Source: Burkholderiales bacterium (GTDB lineage: Bacteria > Pseudomonadota > Gammaproteobacteria > Burkholderiales > Burkholderiaceae_F). From it: 64,000 bases of DNA. Positions within the stretch are counted from its first letter, which is position 1. Each line of letters opens with the position of its first letter. The notes below the pieces were generated by a model, which had not been told where the DNA came from, did not search any database, and saw only the letters and a list, made by a program, of their open reading frames with translations. Below, one piece after another: positions 46,235 through 54,804 of the stretch. A program made the translations under genes and the position numbers. Where the stretch lies: the NCBI GenBank assembly GCA_020248865.1, contig JADCGS010000025.1:1-64000 (forward strand), in the 5' to 3' direction.

Positions 46235-48060
46235 GCGCCGCCGCTGGCCACCGCCGCGCGCTCCTGAAGGCCGGTCTGCTGAGTGCCAGCGGCCTGACGG
46301 CCGCCCCCGCCGTGGCGCAGGACAACGGCAGGAAAGTGTTGCGCTATGCCTTCCTGGCGGCTGAGGTGGGCTTCGACCCGATCCAGCTGACCGACCTGTA
46401 TTCACGCATCGTCACCGCGCACATCTTCGACTGCCTGTACCGCTACGACTACCTGGCGCGACCATTCAAGATCAAGCCCAACACCGCCGCCGACCTGCCG
46501 GAAGTCTCAGGCGATTTTCGCGTCTGGACCATACGCGTGCGCCCGGGCATTCACTTCTCCGACGACCCAGCGTTCAAGGGCGCCCGCCGCGAGCTGACGG
46601 CCGAGGACTACGTCTACACCTTCAAGCGCATCTTCGACCCGCGTTGGAAAGCGCCGACCTACGCCTCGATCGCGGAACTCAAGATTGTGGGCATGGCGCC
46701 CTTGCGCGACGTCGCCCTCAAGGAACGGAAGCCGTTCAACTTCGACACCGTGGTGCCGGGGCTGCGCGCGCTCGACCGCTACACCATCCGTTTCGAGTTC
46801 GAGGTGCCGCAACCCCGTTTCATCCAGACGCTGTGCAGTGGCGACTTGTACGGCGCGGTTGCGCGTGAAGTGATCGAGGCGGCTGGCGACAAGACCATGG
46901 AGCGCCCCGTCGGCACCGGGCCTTTCCGCCTGGCCGAGTGGCGCCGCTCCAGCCGCATGGTGCTGGAACGCAACCCGCACTACCGCCACGTGACATGGGA
47001 CGCCGAGCCCAATGCCGACGACGCGGACGGCCAGGCGCTGGCCTCGAAGTACCGCGGCAGGACGCTGCCGCTGGTTGATCGCGTGGAGATCGCCGTGGTC
47101 GATGAGGCGCAGCCGCGCTGGCTCGCGTTCCTGAACCAGGAGCACGATCTGTTGTACGGGTTGCCCAACGAGTTCGTCAACATTGCGATGCCCAACAACC
47201 GGCTGGCACCCAATCTGGCGCGCCGCAATGTGCAACTGCTGCGCGTGGCGGCCTCGGACATCACGCTCACCGTGTTCAACATGGACAATCCGGTCGTCGG
47301 CGGCTACACGCCCGACAAAGTGGCGCTGCGAAGAGCAATCACGCATGCCACCAACATCGAGCAGGAGATTCGTCTGCTGCGGCGCGGCCAGGCGGTGCCG
47401 GCCGAGTCGCCGATCGTGCCCAACACGTTCGGCTACGACCCGGGCTTTCGCACCGAAGCCACGCGCTACAACCCGGCACGCTCCAAGGCACTGCTCGACC
47501 TTTTCGGCTACGTGGACAAGGACGGCGATGGCTGGCGCGAGCAGCCGGACGGCAGCCCGCTCGTGCTCGAGTTCTCGACCGGCTCGGACCAGACGTCGCG
47601 CCAGCTCGACGAGCTGCGTCGCAAAGACCTGAGCGAAGTAGGACTGCGCGCCACCTTCAAGCCGGCCAAGTTCCAGGAAAACCTGAAGAACGCGCGCGCC
47701 GGCAAGTTCATGCTGTGGGGCGTCGGTTCGTCGGCCGCCGCGCCCGACGGTCAGCCAGCGTTCTATCGCGGCTACGGCGGACACGTCGGCGGGCAGAATC
47801 TGGCGCGCTTTCGCAACAAGGAGTTTGACGCGCTGTTCGACCGCATCACCACGATGCCGGACGGGCCGGAGCGCTTTGCGCTGATGCAGGAGATGAAGCG
47901 CATCATGCTGGTGTACGCGCCGTACCGCCAGCACGTGCATCGCATCCTCAACGATCTGGCACACCCCTGGGTCATCGGCTACCGCCGCCCGCCATACTGG
48001 AACGACTGGTGGCAGTTCATCGACGTGGACGCGGCGGCGCAGGCTCAGGCCCTGTCATGA
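46231..48060 (+). CDS. ABC solute-binding protein family 5, paralogue 2
   Basis: A 609-residue paralogue starting with GTG in a GTGA overlap with paralogue 1. The signal has a twin-arginine element (HRRALLKAGLLSASG) and a likely cleavage after PAVAQ. It shares RVRPGIHFSDDPAFKGARRE, VGTGPFRLAEWRRSSRMVLERN and DKDGDGWREQPDG with its neighbour. Differences concentrate in the ligand-lobe segments, for example PAFYRGYGGHVGGQNLARF in place of the FLALGYGPNKGQANHARF found in paralogue 1, and this suggests altered specificity. Base composition is slightly less GC-rich than in paralogues 1, 3 and 4, by eye. Confidence 0.93.
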   Translation: MSAAAGHRRALLKAGLLSASGLTAAPAVAQDNGRKVLRYAFLAAEVGFDPIQLTDLYSRIVTAHIFDCLYRYDYLARPFKIKPNTAADLPEVSGDFRVWTIRVRPGIHFSDDPAFKGARRELTAEDYVYTFKRIFDPRWKAPTYASIAELKIVGMAPLRDVALKERKPFNFDTVVPGLRALDRYTIRFEFEVPQPRFIQTLCSGDLYGAVAREVIEAAGDKTMERPVGTGPFRLAEWRRSSRMVLERNPHYRHVTWDAEPNADDADGQALASKYRGRTLPLVDRVEIAVVDEAQPRWLAFLNQEHDLLYGLPNEFVNIAMPNNRLAPNLARRNVQLLRVAASDITLTVFNMDNPVVGGYTPDKVALRRAITHATNIEQEIRLLRRGQAVPAESPIVPNTFGYDPGFRTEATRYNPARSKALLDLFGYVDKDGDGWREQPDGSPLVLEFSTGSDQTSRQLDELRRKDLSEVGLRATFKPAKFQENLKNARAGKFMLWGVGSSAAAPDGQPAFYRGYGGHVGGQNLARFRNKEFDALFDRITTMPDGPERFALMQEMKRIMLVYAPYRQHVHRILNDLAHPWVIGYRRPPYWNDWWQFIDVDAAAQAQALS

Positions 48061-49874
48061 AGCGCCGCGATCTGCTCCAGAGCCTGGCCGCCGGCGGTCT
48101 GTTGACGGCCGCCGAGCGCGCCGCTGCCCGCAACAGCGCCGACAACGCGCAGAAGGTGCTGCGCCTGGCGCTGTGGTTTGCCGAGACCGGTTTCGACCCG
48201 GCGCAGATTTCGGACGGCAACTCGAACATGATCAGCGACGCCATCTTCGAGGCCCCTCTGACATACGACTACCTGGCGCGCCCGGGCAAGCTCAAGCCGC
48301 GGCTGGCCGATGGCATGCCCGAAGTCTCGGCCGACTTTCGGACCTACACCGTGCGCGTGAGGCGTGGGGTGTTCTTCGCCGACGACCCGGCCTTCAAGGG
48401 GCAGCGGCGCGAGGTGACCGCGGCCGACTTTGTCTACGCGGTCAAGCGGCTGATCGACCCGCGCTGGAAGAGCCCCAACTTCTACGTGCTGGAAAACGCC
48501 CGGCTGCTCGGTGCGGTGGCCGCGCGCTCGGCCGCGCTGAAGGGTGGCGGCTTCGACTACGACGCCGACATCGAGGGCGTGCGCGCCCTCGACCGCTACA
48601 CCTACCAGCTGCGCCTGGGCGAGCCCGACCCGCGCTTCATCTACAACCTGCTGGCGGTGCAGTTCGCGCCGGTGGCGCGCGAGGTGGTGGCGGCCTACGC
48701 CAACGACATGATGGCGCACCCGGTGGGCACCGGGCCGTTCCGCCTGGCCGACTGGCGGCGCGCCTCGCGCGTGGTGCTGGAGCGCAACCCCGGCTACCGC
48801 GAGGTGCTGTACGACGAGGAAGCCCCCGCGGACGATCCGCGCTCGCAGGAGATCGCACAGCGCCTGCGCGGCAAGCGCATGCCGTTCGTCGACCGCGTGG
48901 AGTTCTATGTCGTGGAGGAGAGCCAGCCGCGCTGGCTGAGCTACCTCAACGGCGACCACGATTACCTCGACGGCCTGCCGCCCGAGTACGCCCACACCAT
49001 CATCCCCAACGGGGTCATGGCGCCCAATCTGGCCCGCCGCGGCATCCAGATGGACCGCCTGCCGCTGGTGGACGTGGTGCTGTCGTACTTCAACATGGAG
49101 CACCCGGTGGTGGGCGGCTACACGCCCGAGAAGGTGGCGCTGCGCCGCGCGATGGCGCTGGCCTACGATCAGGACACGGAGATCCGGCAGATCCGCAAGA
49201 GCCAGATGATCAAGGCCAACGGCCAGATCGCGCCCCTGACCTACGGCTTCGACCCGGCCTTCCGCACCGAGGCCAGCCAGACCAGCCTGCCGCGCGCCAA
49301 GGCCCTGCTCGACGCCTTCGGCTGGGTCGACCGCAACGGCGACGGCTGGCGCGAGACGCCGGACGGCCGGCCGCTGAGCATCGTCTACTCGACCGGCAGC
49401 ACCGCGCTGGACCGGCAGTACAACGAGCTGTGGAAGAAGAACATGACGCAGCTCGGCATCCGCATGGAGTTCGACGTCAACCAGTGGCCCGAACACCTGA
49501 AGGCCTCGCGCGCCGGCAAGCTCATGATGTGGGGCGTGGCCTGGATCTCCGGCATTCCCGACGGGCAGGCCTTCCTGGAGCTGGGCTACTCGAAGAACAA
49601 GGGTCAGGCCAATCACGCGCGCTTCGACCTGCCGGCCTACGACGCGCTGTTCGAGCGGCAGAAGCGGATGCCCGACGGCCCCGAGCGGCTGGCCATACTG
49701 CGCGAAATGCAGCGGCTGTTCGTGGCGTTCACGCCGTACAAGCTGCACGGGCACCGCATCCGCACCGATCTCACCCACCCCTGGGTGATCGGCTACCGGC
49801 GCCACCCGTACCTGCGCGCGTTCTTCCAGTTCGTGGACATCGACACCGACGCGCGGGCCAGGGCGCTCGGCTGA
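48057..49874 (+). CDS. ABC solute-binding protein family 5, paralogue 3
   Basis: A 605-residue paralogue starting at the ATGA overlap with paralogue 2. The N-terminus MKRRDLLQSLAAGGLLTAAE is a twin-arginine-type signal. Conserved blocks are VRRGVFFADDPAFKGQRREV, YAVKRLIDPRWKSPNFYV, VGTGPFRLADWRRASRVVLERN and DRNGDGWRETPDG. The ligand-lobe block GYSKNKGQANHARFDLPAYD is nearly the same as in paralogue 1, so 1 and 3 may be the closest pair. It is followed eight bases later by paralogue 4. Confidence 0.93.
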   Translation: MKRRDLLQSLAAGGLLTAAERAAARNSADNAQKVLRLALWFAETGFDPAQISDGNSNMISDAIFEAPLTYDYLARPGKLKPRLADGMPEVSADFRTYTVRVRRGVFFADDPAFKGQRREVTAADFVYAVKRLIDPRWKSPNFYVLENARLLGAVAARSAALKGGGFDYDADIEGVRALDRYTYQLRLGEPDPRFIYNLLAVQFAPVAREVVAAYANDMMAHPVGTGPFRLADWRRASRVVLERNPGYREVLYDEEAPADDPRSQEIAQRLRGKRMPFVDRVEFYVVEESQPRWLSYLNGDHDYLDGLPPEYAHTIIPNGVMAPNLARRGIQMDRLPLVDVVLSYFNMEHPVVGGYTPEKVALRRAMALAYDQDTEIRQIRKSQMIKANGQIAPLTYGFDPAFRTEASQTSLPRAKALLDAFGWVDRNGDGWRETPDGRPLSIVYSTGSTALDRQYNELWKKNMTQLGIRMEFDVNQWPEHLKASRAGKLMMWGVAWISGIPDGQAFLELGYSKNKGQANHARFDLPAYDALFERQKRMPDGPERLAILREMQRLFVAFTPYKLHGHRIRTDLTHPWVIGYRRHPYLRAFFQFVDIDTDARARALG

Positions 49875-49882
49875 CGACCGCC

Positions 49883-51715
49883 ATGCACGGGCGCCGCGGC
49901 TTCCTCGCCGGCGCGGGCGCGCTGGGCGCGGTGCCGCTCGCAGGGCGCGCCCAGGGGCGCCGACCCGACTCCGGCGCGCTGCGCACCCTGCGCTACCCCT
50001 TCGAGATCGCCGAAACCACCTTCGACCCTGCCGCCATTCAGGACGGCTACTCGCGCCAGATCACCGGCCACATTTTCGAAGCGCCGCTGGAGTATGACTA
50101 CTACGCGCGGCCGGCGCGCCTGGTGCCCTGCACGCTGGCCGCCCTGCCGGAGGCTGCCGCCGACTTCCGCAGCTTCACGCTGCGCCTGCGCCCGGGCATC
50201 CTGTTTGCGGACGACCCGGCTTTCGGCGGCCAGCCGCGCGAGCTGGTGGCGGCCGACTACGTGTACGCGTGGAAGCGCCTGTACGACCCGCGCTGGAAGA
50301 GCCCCATGCTGTTCCAGCTCGAGCCGAGCCGGCTGCTCGGGCTGGACGAGCTGCGGCAGCAGGCGCTGAAGAGCCGCACGCCGTTCGACTACGACCGGCC
50401 GGTGGACGGGCTGCGCGCGCTCGACCGCTACACGCTGCAGATCCGGCTGGCCGAGCCGGCGCCGCGCTTTGTCTTTCTGCTGGCCGACGCCTCGATCTTT
50501 GGCGCCGTGGCGCGCGAGGTGGTGGAGCGCTACGGCGACCGCATCGGCGAGCATCCGGTCGGCACCGGGCCGTTCCGCCTGCTGTCGTGGCAGCGCAGCT
50601 CGCGCATCGTGCTGGAGCGCAACCCCCAGTATCGCGAGCGCCGCTGGGACTACGCCATCGCGCCCGAGCTGCTCGCGGCGCAACCCCTGCTGGCGCGCGA
50701 CGCACAGCGGCTGCGCGGCCGCCGCCTGCCGCTGGTGGACCGCGTGGAGGTCAGCATCGTCGAGGAGGGCCAGCCGCGCTGGCTCAGCTTCTCCCAGGGC
50801 GAGCAGGACCTGATGCGCGTGCCCAACGAAATGGCCACGCTGATCGCGCCCGGCCGCCGGCTGGCGCCGTTCCTGGCGCAGCGCGGCGTGCGGCTGAACC
50901 GCACGCCGATGGCCGACGTGGTCCTGAACTACTTCAACATGGAGCACCCGCTGGTGGGCGGCTACACGCCGGAGAAGGTGGCGCTGCGCCGCGCCGTGTC
51001 GCTGGCGTTCGACCGCGCCGAGTTCTCGCGCGCCATATTCAACGACTCGGCGGTGCGGGCGCAGTCGCCCTTTGCCCCGGGCACCTTCGGCTACGACCCG
51101 GCCCTGCGCAGCGCGCTGGGCGACAGCGACCTGGCGCGCGCCAGGGCGCTGCTCGACACCTTCGGCTACCTCGACCGCAACGGCGACGGCTGGCGCGAGA
51201 CCCCGCAGGGCGAGCCGCTGGTGCTGGAGATGTCCGCCAGCCCGAGCCAGCTCGACCGCAAGCAGAACGAGCAGATGCGCCGGTTCCTGACCGCTGTGGG
51301 CGTGCGGATCGAGTTCCGCATCGCCCAGTGGCCGGAGTTGCTCAAGCAGTCGCTGGCGGGCAAGCTGATGATGTGGGGCTTTTCGTGGCAACTGGGTGAG
51401 CCCGACAGCGACCTGCTGTTCGGCATGGCCTACGGCCCCAACCGCGAGCAGTCCAACGACGCGCGCTTTGCCCTGCCCGAGTACGACCGCCTGTACGAGG
51501 CGCAGCGCCGCCTGCCCGACGGCCCGCAGCGGCTGGCGCTGCTGCAACAGATGACGCGCCTCTTGGCGGCCTACATGCCCTATCTGCTGTACCTGCACCG
51601 CGTCCGGCTCGACGTCTCGCAACCGTGGGTGGCCGGCTACGCGCGCAACCCCTTCACCGAGGTCTGCTGGCACCTGATCGACGTCGATCCGGCTGCACGC
51701 ACGGCGGCCGCATGA
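49883..51715 (+). CDS. ABC solute-binding protein family 5, paralogue 4
   Basis: A 610-residue paralogue. Its signal, MHGRRGFLAGAGALGAVPLA, has the clearest twin-arginine motif of the set. Family blocks are LRLRPGILFADDPAFGGQPR, YAWKRLYDPRWKSPML, VGTGPFRLLSWQRSSRIVLE and DRNGDGWRETPQG. It diverges most in the ligand-lobe region (MAYGPNREQSNDARFALPEY). The last 20 codons lie in the first copy of a 128-base tandem duplication shared with the lipase gene. Its stop overlaps the ATG of a chimeric mini-frame. Confidence 0.93.
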   Translation: MHGRRGFLAGAGALGAVPLAGRAQGRRPDSGALRTLRYPFEIAETTFDPAAIQDGYSRQITGHIFEAPLEYDYYARPARLVPCTLAALPEAAADFRSFTLRLRPGILFADDPAFGGQPRELVAADYVYAWKRLYDPRWKSPMLFQLEPSRLLGLDELRQQALKSRTPFDYDRPVDGLRALDRYTLQIRLAEPAPRFVFLLADASIFGAVAREVVERYGDRIGEHPVGTGPFRLLSWQRSSRIVLERNPQYRERRWDYAIAPELLAAQPLLARDAQRLRGRRLPLVDRVEVSIVEEGQPRWLSFSQGEQDLMRVPNEMATLIAPGRRLAPFLAQRGVRLNRTPMADVVLNYFNMEHPLVGGYTPEKVALRRAVSLAFDRAEFSRAIFNDSAVRAQSPFAPGTFGYDPALRSALGDSDLARARALLDTFGYLDRNGDGWRETPQGEPLVLEMSASPSQLDRKQNEQMRRFLTAVGVRIEFRIAQWPELLKQSLAGKLMMWGFSWQLGEPDSDLLFGMAYGPNREQSNDARFALPEYDRLYEAQRRLPDGPQRLALLQQMTRLLAAYMPYLLYLHRVRLDVSQPWVAGYARNPFTEVCWHLIDVDPAARTAAA

Positions 51716-51911
51716 CCCTGTCCACGCTGCTGCGCATCGGACTACCGGCGCAATTCGCCGCCGGCGCGCTGGCGGCGCGCTGGCCCGAGGTCTGCTGCCG
51801 CCCGATCGACCTCGATTCGGCTGCGTGCGCGGCGGCGGCATGACCCTGTCCGCGCTGCTGCGTATCTCGCTGCTGGCGCAGTTGGTCGCCGGCACGCTGG
51901 CGGCGCGCTGG
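51656..51911. repeat. 128-bp diverged tandem duplication at the binding-protein/lipase junction
   Basis: Copy 1 (51656-51783) and copy 2 (51784-51911) align without gaps at an offset of 128 bases; I count about 21 differences, roughly 84% identity. Each copy contains the last part of the binding-protein reading frame, an ATGA junction and the first 24 codons of the lipase frame. Confidence 0.9.
51712..51843 (+). CDS. 43-codon chimeric mini-ORF created by the duplication
   Basis: It opens at the ATG in copy 1 with MTLSTLLRIGLPAQFAAGAL, equivalent to the hydrophobic start of the lipase, and after RW switches to PEVCCRPIDLDSAACAAAA, equivalent to the binding protein's C-terminus. Its stop overlaps the lipase ATG (ATGA). 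Because the offset of 128 is 2 modulo 3, the lipase frame of copy 1 runs into the binding-protein frame of copy 2. The result keeps unbroken translational coupling. It may serve only to couple translation, or could be a tiny membrane peptide. Confidence 0.5.
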   Translation: MTLSTLLRIGLPAQFAAGALAARWPEVCCRPIDLDSAACAAAA

Positions 51912-52778
51912 GTGCTGCCGGACAGTGCCGGCTGGGGAGGGGCGCTGCTGGCAGGCGCGCTGCTGCCGGTGGCGGGCACGGCCGTCGTGCTGGCGCTCGA
52001 GCTGGCCGTGGCGGCCGTGATCGACCCGCGGCAGCCGCGCATCTGGCCGCTGCAGTGGCTCGGGGTGTGGCTCGGCGAGACGAGCTGTTCGGTGCGGGTG
52101 TTTGCCTGGCGCCAGCCGTTTGCCGCCGGGTTTGCCGAGCCGCCGCTGGTCCACGACCCGCAGCGCCCGGCGGTGCTGCTGATACACGGCTACGTCTGCA
52201 ACCGCGCCGTGTGGAAGCCGCTGCTCGGCAGCGGCCGGCTGGCCGACTGCAATGTCGCCACGATCAACCTGCAACCGGTGTTCGGCTCGATCGACCGGTA
52301 CGCCGACCCGATCCACGCGGCGGTGACGGCGCTGCGTGCCGCCACCGGCGCAGCGCGTGTGGTGCTGGTGGGCCACAGCATGGGCGGCCTGGCCGCCCGC
52401 GCCTACCTGCGCCGCCATGGCGATGCGGCGGTGGCGCGCGTGGTCACGCTGGCCAGCCCGCACCACGGCACCGTCTTCGCGGCGCTCGGCCACGGTGCCA
52501 ACGCGCGCCAGATGCGCAAGGACAGCCCCTACCTGACCACGCTGGCAGGCAGCGAGAGCGCGCCGCTGCGCCGCAAGTTTGTCTGCATCGCCAGCGCCGA
52601 CGACAACCTCGTGGTGCCGCGCGCCAGCCCCCTGCTGCCCGAGGCCGAGCGCCATGTGCTCGACGGTGTGGGGCACCTGGCGCTGACGGAGGATGCTCGG
52701 GCGTGGGAAATGGTGCGTGCGGCGGTGCACGGCGCCCGGTGCGCCGAGAGCGCCCTCACCCCAGCCCTCTCCCGCTGA
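51840..52778 (+). CDS. alpha/beta hydrolase, lipase/triacylglycerol lipase-like
   Basis: A 312-residue hydrolase with two N-terminal hydrophobic helices that probably anchor it in the inner membrane. The oxyanion region is LLIHGYVCNRAVW; the nucleophile is Ser180 in GHSMGG; Asp254 or Asp255 (ASADDNLVVP) and His279 (GVGHLAL) complete the triad. SPHHGT after the nucleophile is typical of lipases. The last residues, ALTPALSR, are encoded by the palindromic repeat at 52765-52790, so the original stop was probably replaced by repeat insertion. It is coupled through the mini-ORF to the binding-protein genes, though a functional link to peptide uptake is not evident. Confidence 0.85.
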   Translation: MTLSALLRISLLAQLVAGTLAARWVLPDSAGWGGALLAGALLPVAGTAVVLALELAVAAVIDPRQPRIWPLQWLGVWLGETSCSVRVFAWRQPFAAGFAEPPLVHDPQRPAVLLIHGYVCNRAVWKPLLGSGRLADCNVATINLQPVFGSIDRYADPIHAAVTALRAATGAARVVLVGHSMGGLAARAYLRRHGDAAVARVVTLASPHHGTVFAALGHGANARQMRKDSPYLTTLAGSESAPLRRKFVCIASADDNLVVPRASPLLPEAERHVLDGVGHLALTEDARAWEMVRAAVHGARCAESALTPALSR

Positions 52779-53037
52779 GGCGGGAGAGGGAGCAGGGCGC
52801 AGCCGAAGGAACTCCGCCCCACACCACCGTGGCGGTCCCCTCTCCCCGATCACGGGGAGAGGGCCAGGGTGAGGGCCGCCCTTCGCCGTCCCGTATCGCA
52901 TCCCCCGCCTCCGCTCAGCCAAACCACGGACCCGCTCGCGCTGCCCTTGTTTTTCCCTCTCCCCACTCACGGGGAGAGGGCCAGGGTGAGGGGCCGCCCT
53001 TCGCCGTCCCGCATCGCGTCCCCGCCTCCGCTCAGCC
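52765..53037. repeat. palindromic repeat cluster after the lipase gene
   Basis: Three hairpins of the CCCTCTCCCCG / CGGGGAGAGGG family lie at 52765-52790 (11-base stem), 52838-52863 (11-base stem) and 52955-52980 (10-base stem). The last two belong to a larger tandem unit: 52838-52920 and 52955-53037 align at an offset of 117 bases with few changes, including the CTTCGCCGTCCCG segment. Confidence 0.88.
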
Positions 53038-53277
53038 GGCCCCAGCACGCGCGCGCACTGCCCGGCCGCCCTGACGTTGCGCATCAAGATCACGATTGCG
53101 GTGTGTAGACCGCACGCTGGCAAGAGGGTTACGAGGGCCGCGATAGCCTGCCGCGTTCGACAGCCCTCCTCGAACTACCGATACAGCCCGCACGAAGCCC
53201 TGTTCAGCAGCCTCAAAGGCGTCCGAAGATCGCCGGCAGACAAGAGCACCTCGTGCGGCCGGCAGCCATCAACTCCC
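52779..53277. other. 499-base region without a gene
   Basis: The first half consists of the palindromic repeats. The second half (53038-53277) shows no convincing frame. One plus-strand reading contains SPHEALFSSLKG, faintly like the end of an IS3-type transposase, but there are no terminal inverted repeats or other transposase motifs, so I do not call an insertion sequence. The region marks the boundary between the transport block and the polysaccharide export block. Confidence 0.5.
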
Positions 53278-54675
53278 CTACCCCGCGGGCAACGCGCTCA
53301 TCACCACGTCCAGCATCGGAATCCCCACCAGCCCGGTCGACACGCTGCTGGTGATGGACTTGAAGATCATCGCGTCGTGCAGCCAGTGGTGCTGCACGTT
53401 GGACCACTGGTCGCCGTCCGCGACCGCGATGGCGATCGAGTAATCACCCACCGGCAGGATCGGCATGCGGAAGGTGAATCGCGCGTTGATGAGTTCGCCC
53501 GCCGCCGCCGCGCAGGGCGAGTCGGTGTAGCGCTTGCAGGTGTTCTCGGAGAACAGGTTCTGGCCCAGGCGGTCCTTGACGATGAAACCGAGGATGGGCT
53601 GCTGCATCGGTTCCAGCAGCCGGGCGGTGATCGACAACGTGACGACTTCGCCGCCTTCGACCGCGGCCAGTGCGCGGCCGGCCGGGTCCAGCAGACGCAC
53701 GTCGACGACCCGCGCGCCGCCCTTGCCGAAGGCGGGCGAATCCGGCTCGAAGCGAAATCCCTCCAGCCGGTTGGGGCCGCCGCTTGCTGCCGGCAACGCC
53801 GCCGACGGCGTGCCTGGCGCCTGCTGCGCGGCGGGCGCCATGGGGAGCGCCGCAGTCGGGTTCGCCGGGCTCCCGCCTTGCAGGCGCTGGATCGTGTCGC
53901 CCAGGTACATCTCGCAGACGTCCTTGGCGGGTCCGACTGCGCGCACCCGGCCGCCATCGAGCCACACGGCCCGGTGGCACAGCGACACCACGGCCGCGCT
54001 GTCGTGGCTGACGAAGATCAGGGTGCCGTGCTGCTGGAACCCGCGGATGAAGCGCATGCACTTCTGCACGAAGTACGCATCGCCAACCGCCAGTGCCTCG
54101 TCGACGATCAGTACGTCCGCGTCGAGGTGGGCAATCAGCGCAAAGCCCAGTCGCACGTACATCCCGCTGGAGTAGGACTTCACGGGGCGGTCGAAGAACT
54201 CGCCGATCTCAGCGAACGCCTCGATCGAAGGCAGCCTCTGTTCGATGGCGGCGCGGGACATGCCGTGCAGGTGCGCGCTCATGATCACGTTCTCGCGGCC
54301 GGTGAACTCGCCGTTGAAGCCGGCGCCCAGCTCCAGCAGCGCCGCCACGCGCCCCCGCACCTCCACCCGGCCGCTGCTCGGCTCGACCGTGCCGCAAAGG
54401 ATCTTCAGCAGGGTCGACTTGCCGGCGCCATTGGGGCCGATCAGGCCCACGGTCTCCCCGCGGTAGACATCGAGGCTCACGTCGGTCAGCGCCTGGAAGT
54501 CACGCGCATACCGGCGGCGCCCGCGGGCAAGCGCCTGCAGCAGCCGGTCCGCCGGGCGCTCGTAGATTTGAAAACGCTTGGTCAAGCCCGAGACTGCGAC
54601 GACGGGCGCGGGCGGCGCCGCACCGGCAGCGCCTCCGGCCGCCCGGCTCGTCGGGCCGGCCCCGGTTGCCTGCAT
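53278..54675 (-). CDS. wzt: polysaccharide ABC exporter ATP-binding protein (Wzt)
   Basis: A 465-residue ATPase of the O-antigen/teichoic-acid exporter type. The nucleotide-binding domain has Walker A GPNGAGKST near residue 80, SYSSGMYVRLGFA as the signature and VLIVDEALAVGD as Walker B. After a linker rich in Ala and Pro, residues about 310-450 form the Wzt C-terminal beta domain, which in characterised systems binds the capped end of the glycan and sets specificity. The partner permease wzm lies 8.7 kb away on the same strand rather than adjacent. The ATG follows directly on the stop of a 42-codon frame. Confidence 0.92.
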   Translation of the reverse strand: MQATGAGPTSRAAGGAAGAAPPAPVVAVSGLTKRFQIYERPADRLLQALARGRRRYARDFQALTDVSLDVYRGETVGLIGPNGAGKSTLLKILCGTVEPSSGRVEVRGRVAALLELGAGFNGEFTGRENVIMSAHLHGMSRAAIEQRLPSIEAFAEIGEFFDRPVKSYSSGMYVRLGFALIAHLDADVLIVDEALAVGDAYFVQKCMRFIRGFQQHGTLIFVSHDSAAVVSLCHRAVWLDGGRVRAVGPAKDVCEMYLGDTIQRLQGGSPANPTAALPMAPAAQQAPGTPSAALPAASGGPNRLEGFRFEPDSPAFGKGGARVVDVRLLDPAGRALAAVEGGEVVTLSITARLLEPMQQPILGFIVKDRLGQNLFSENTCKRYTDSPCAAAAGELINARFTFRMPILPVGDYSIAIAVADGDQWSNVQHHWLHDAMIFKSITSSVSTGLVGIPMLDVVMSALPAG

Positions 54676-54804
54676 CTAGCGCGCCCTCATGACCGGGCTG
54701 CGCTCGACGGACTGCACTTGCGCCGCCGCGCGCAGTCGGGCCGGGGCCAGCACCACCGCGAGACGCACCTCGTGCGCGGGAAGAATGTTGCCCATGAGAC
54801 TCAT
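54676..54804 (-). CDS. putative 42-residue ORF abutting wzt
   Basis: A short frame beginning MSLMGNILPAHEVRLAVVLA has GGAG nine bases before its ATG, and its TAG stop touches the wzt ATG without any gap. That spacing is typical of coupled genes. The C-terminal stretch RLRAAAQVQSVERSPVMRAR resembles the end of a remnant frame at 57562-57654. It might be a small protein, or the surviving 3' end of a larger lost gene (perhaps where wzm once was). I do not recognise a family. Confidence 0.4.
   Translation of the reverse strand: MSLMGNILPAHEVRLAVVLAPARLRAAAQVQSVERSPVMRAR

Noticed and set aside
53038-53277. IS3-type transposase remnant
   Set aside because: Only a short FSSLKG-like reading was found; no DDE motifs, inverted repeats or target duplication.
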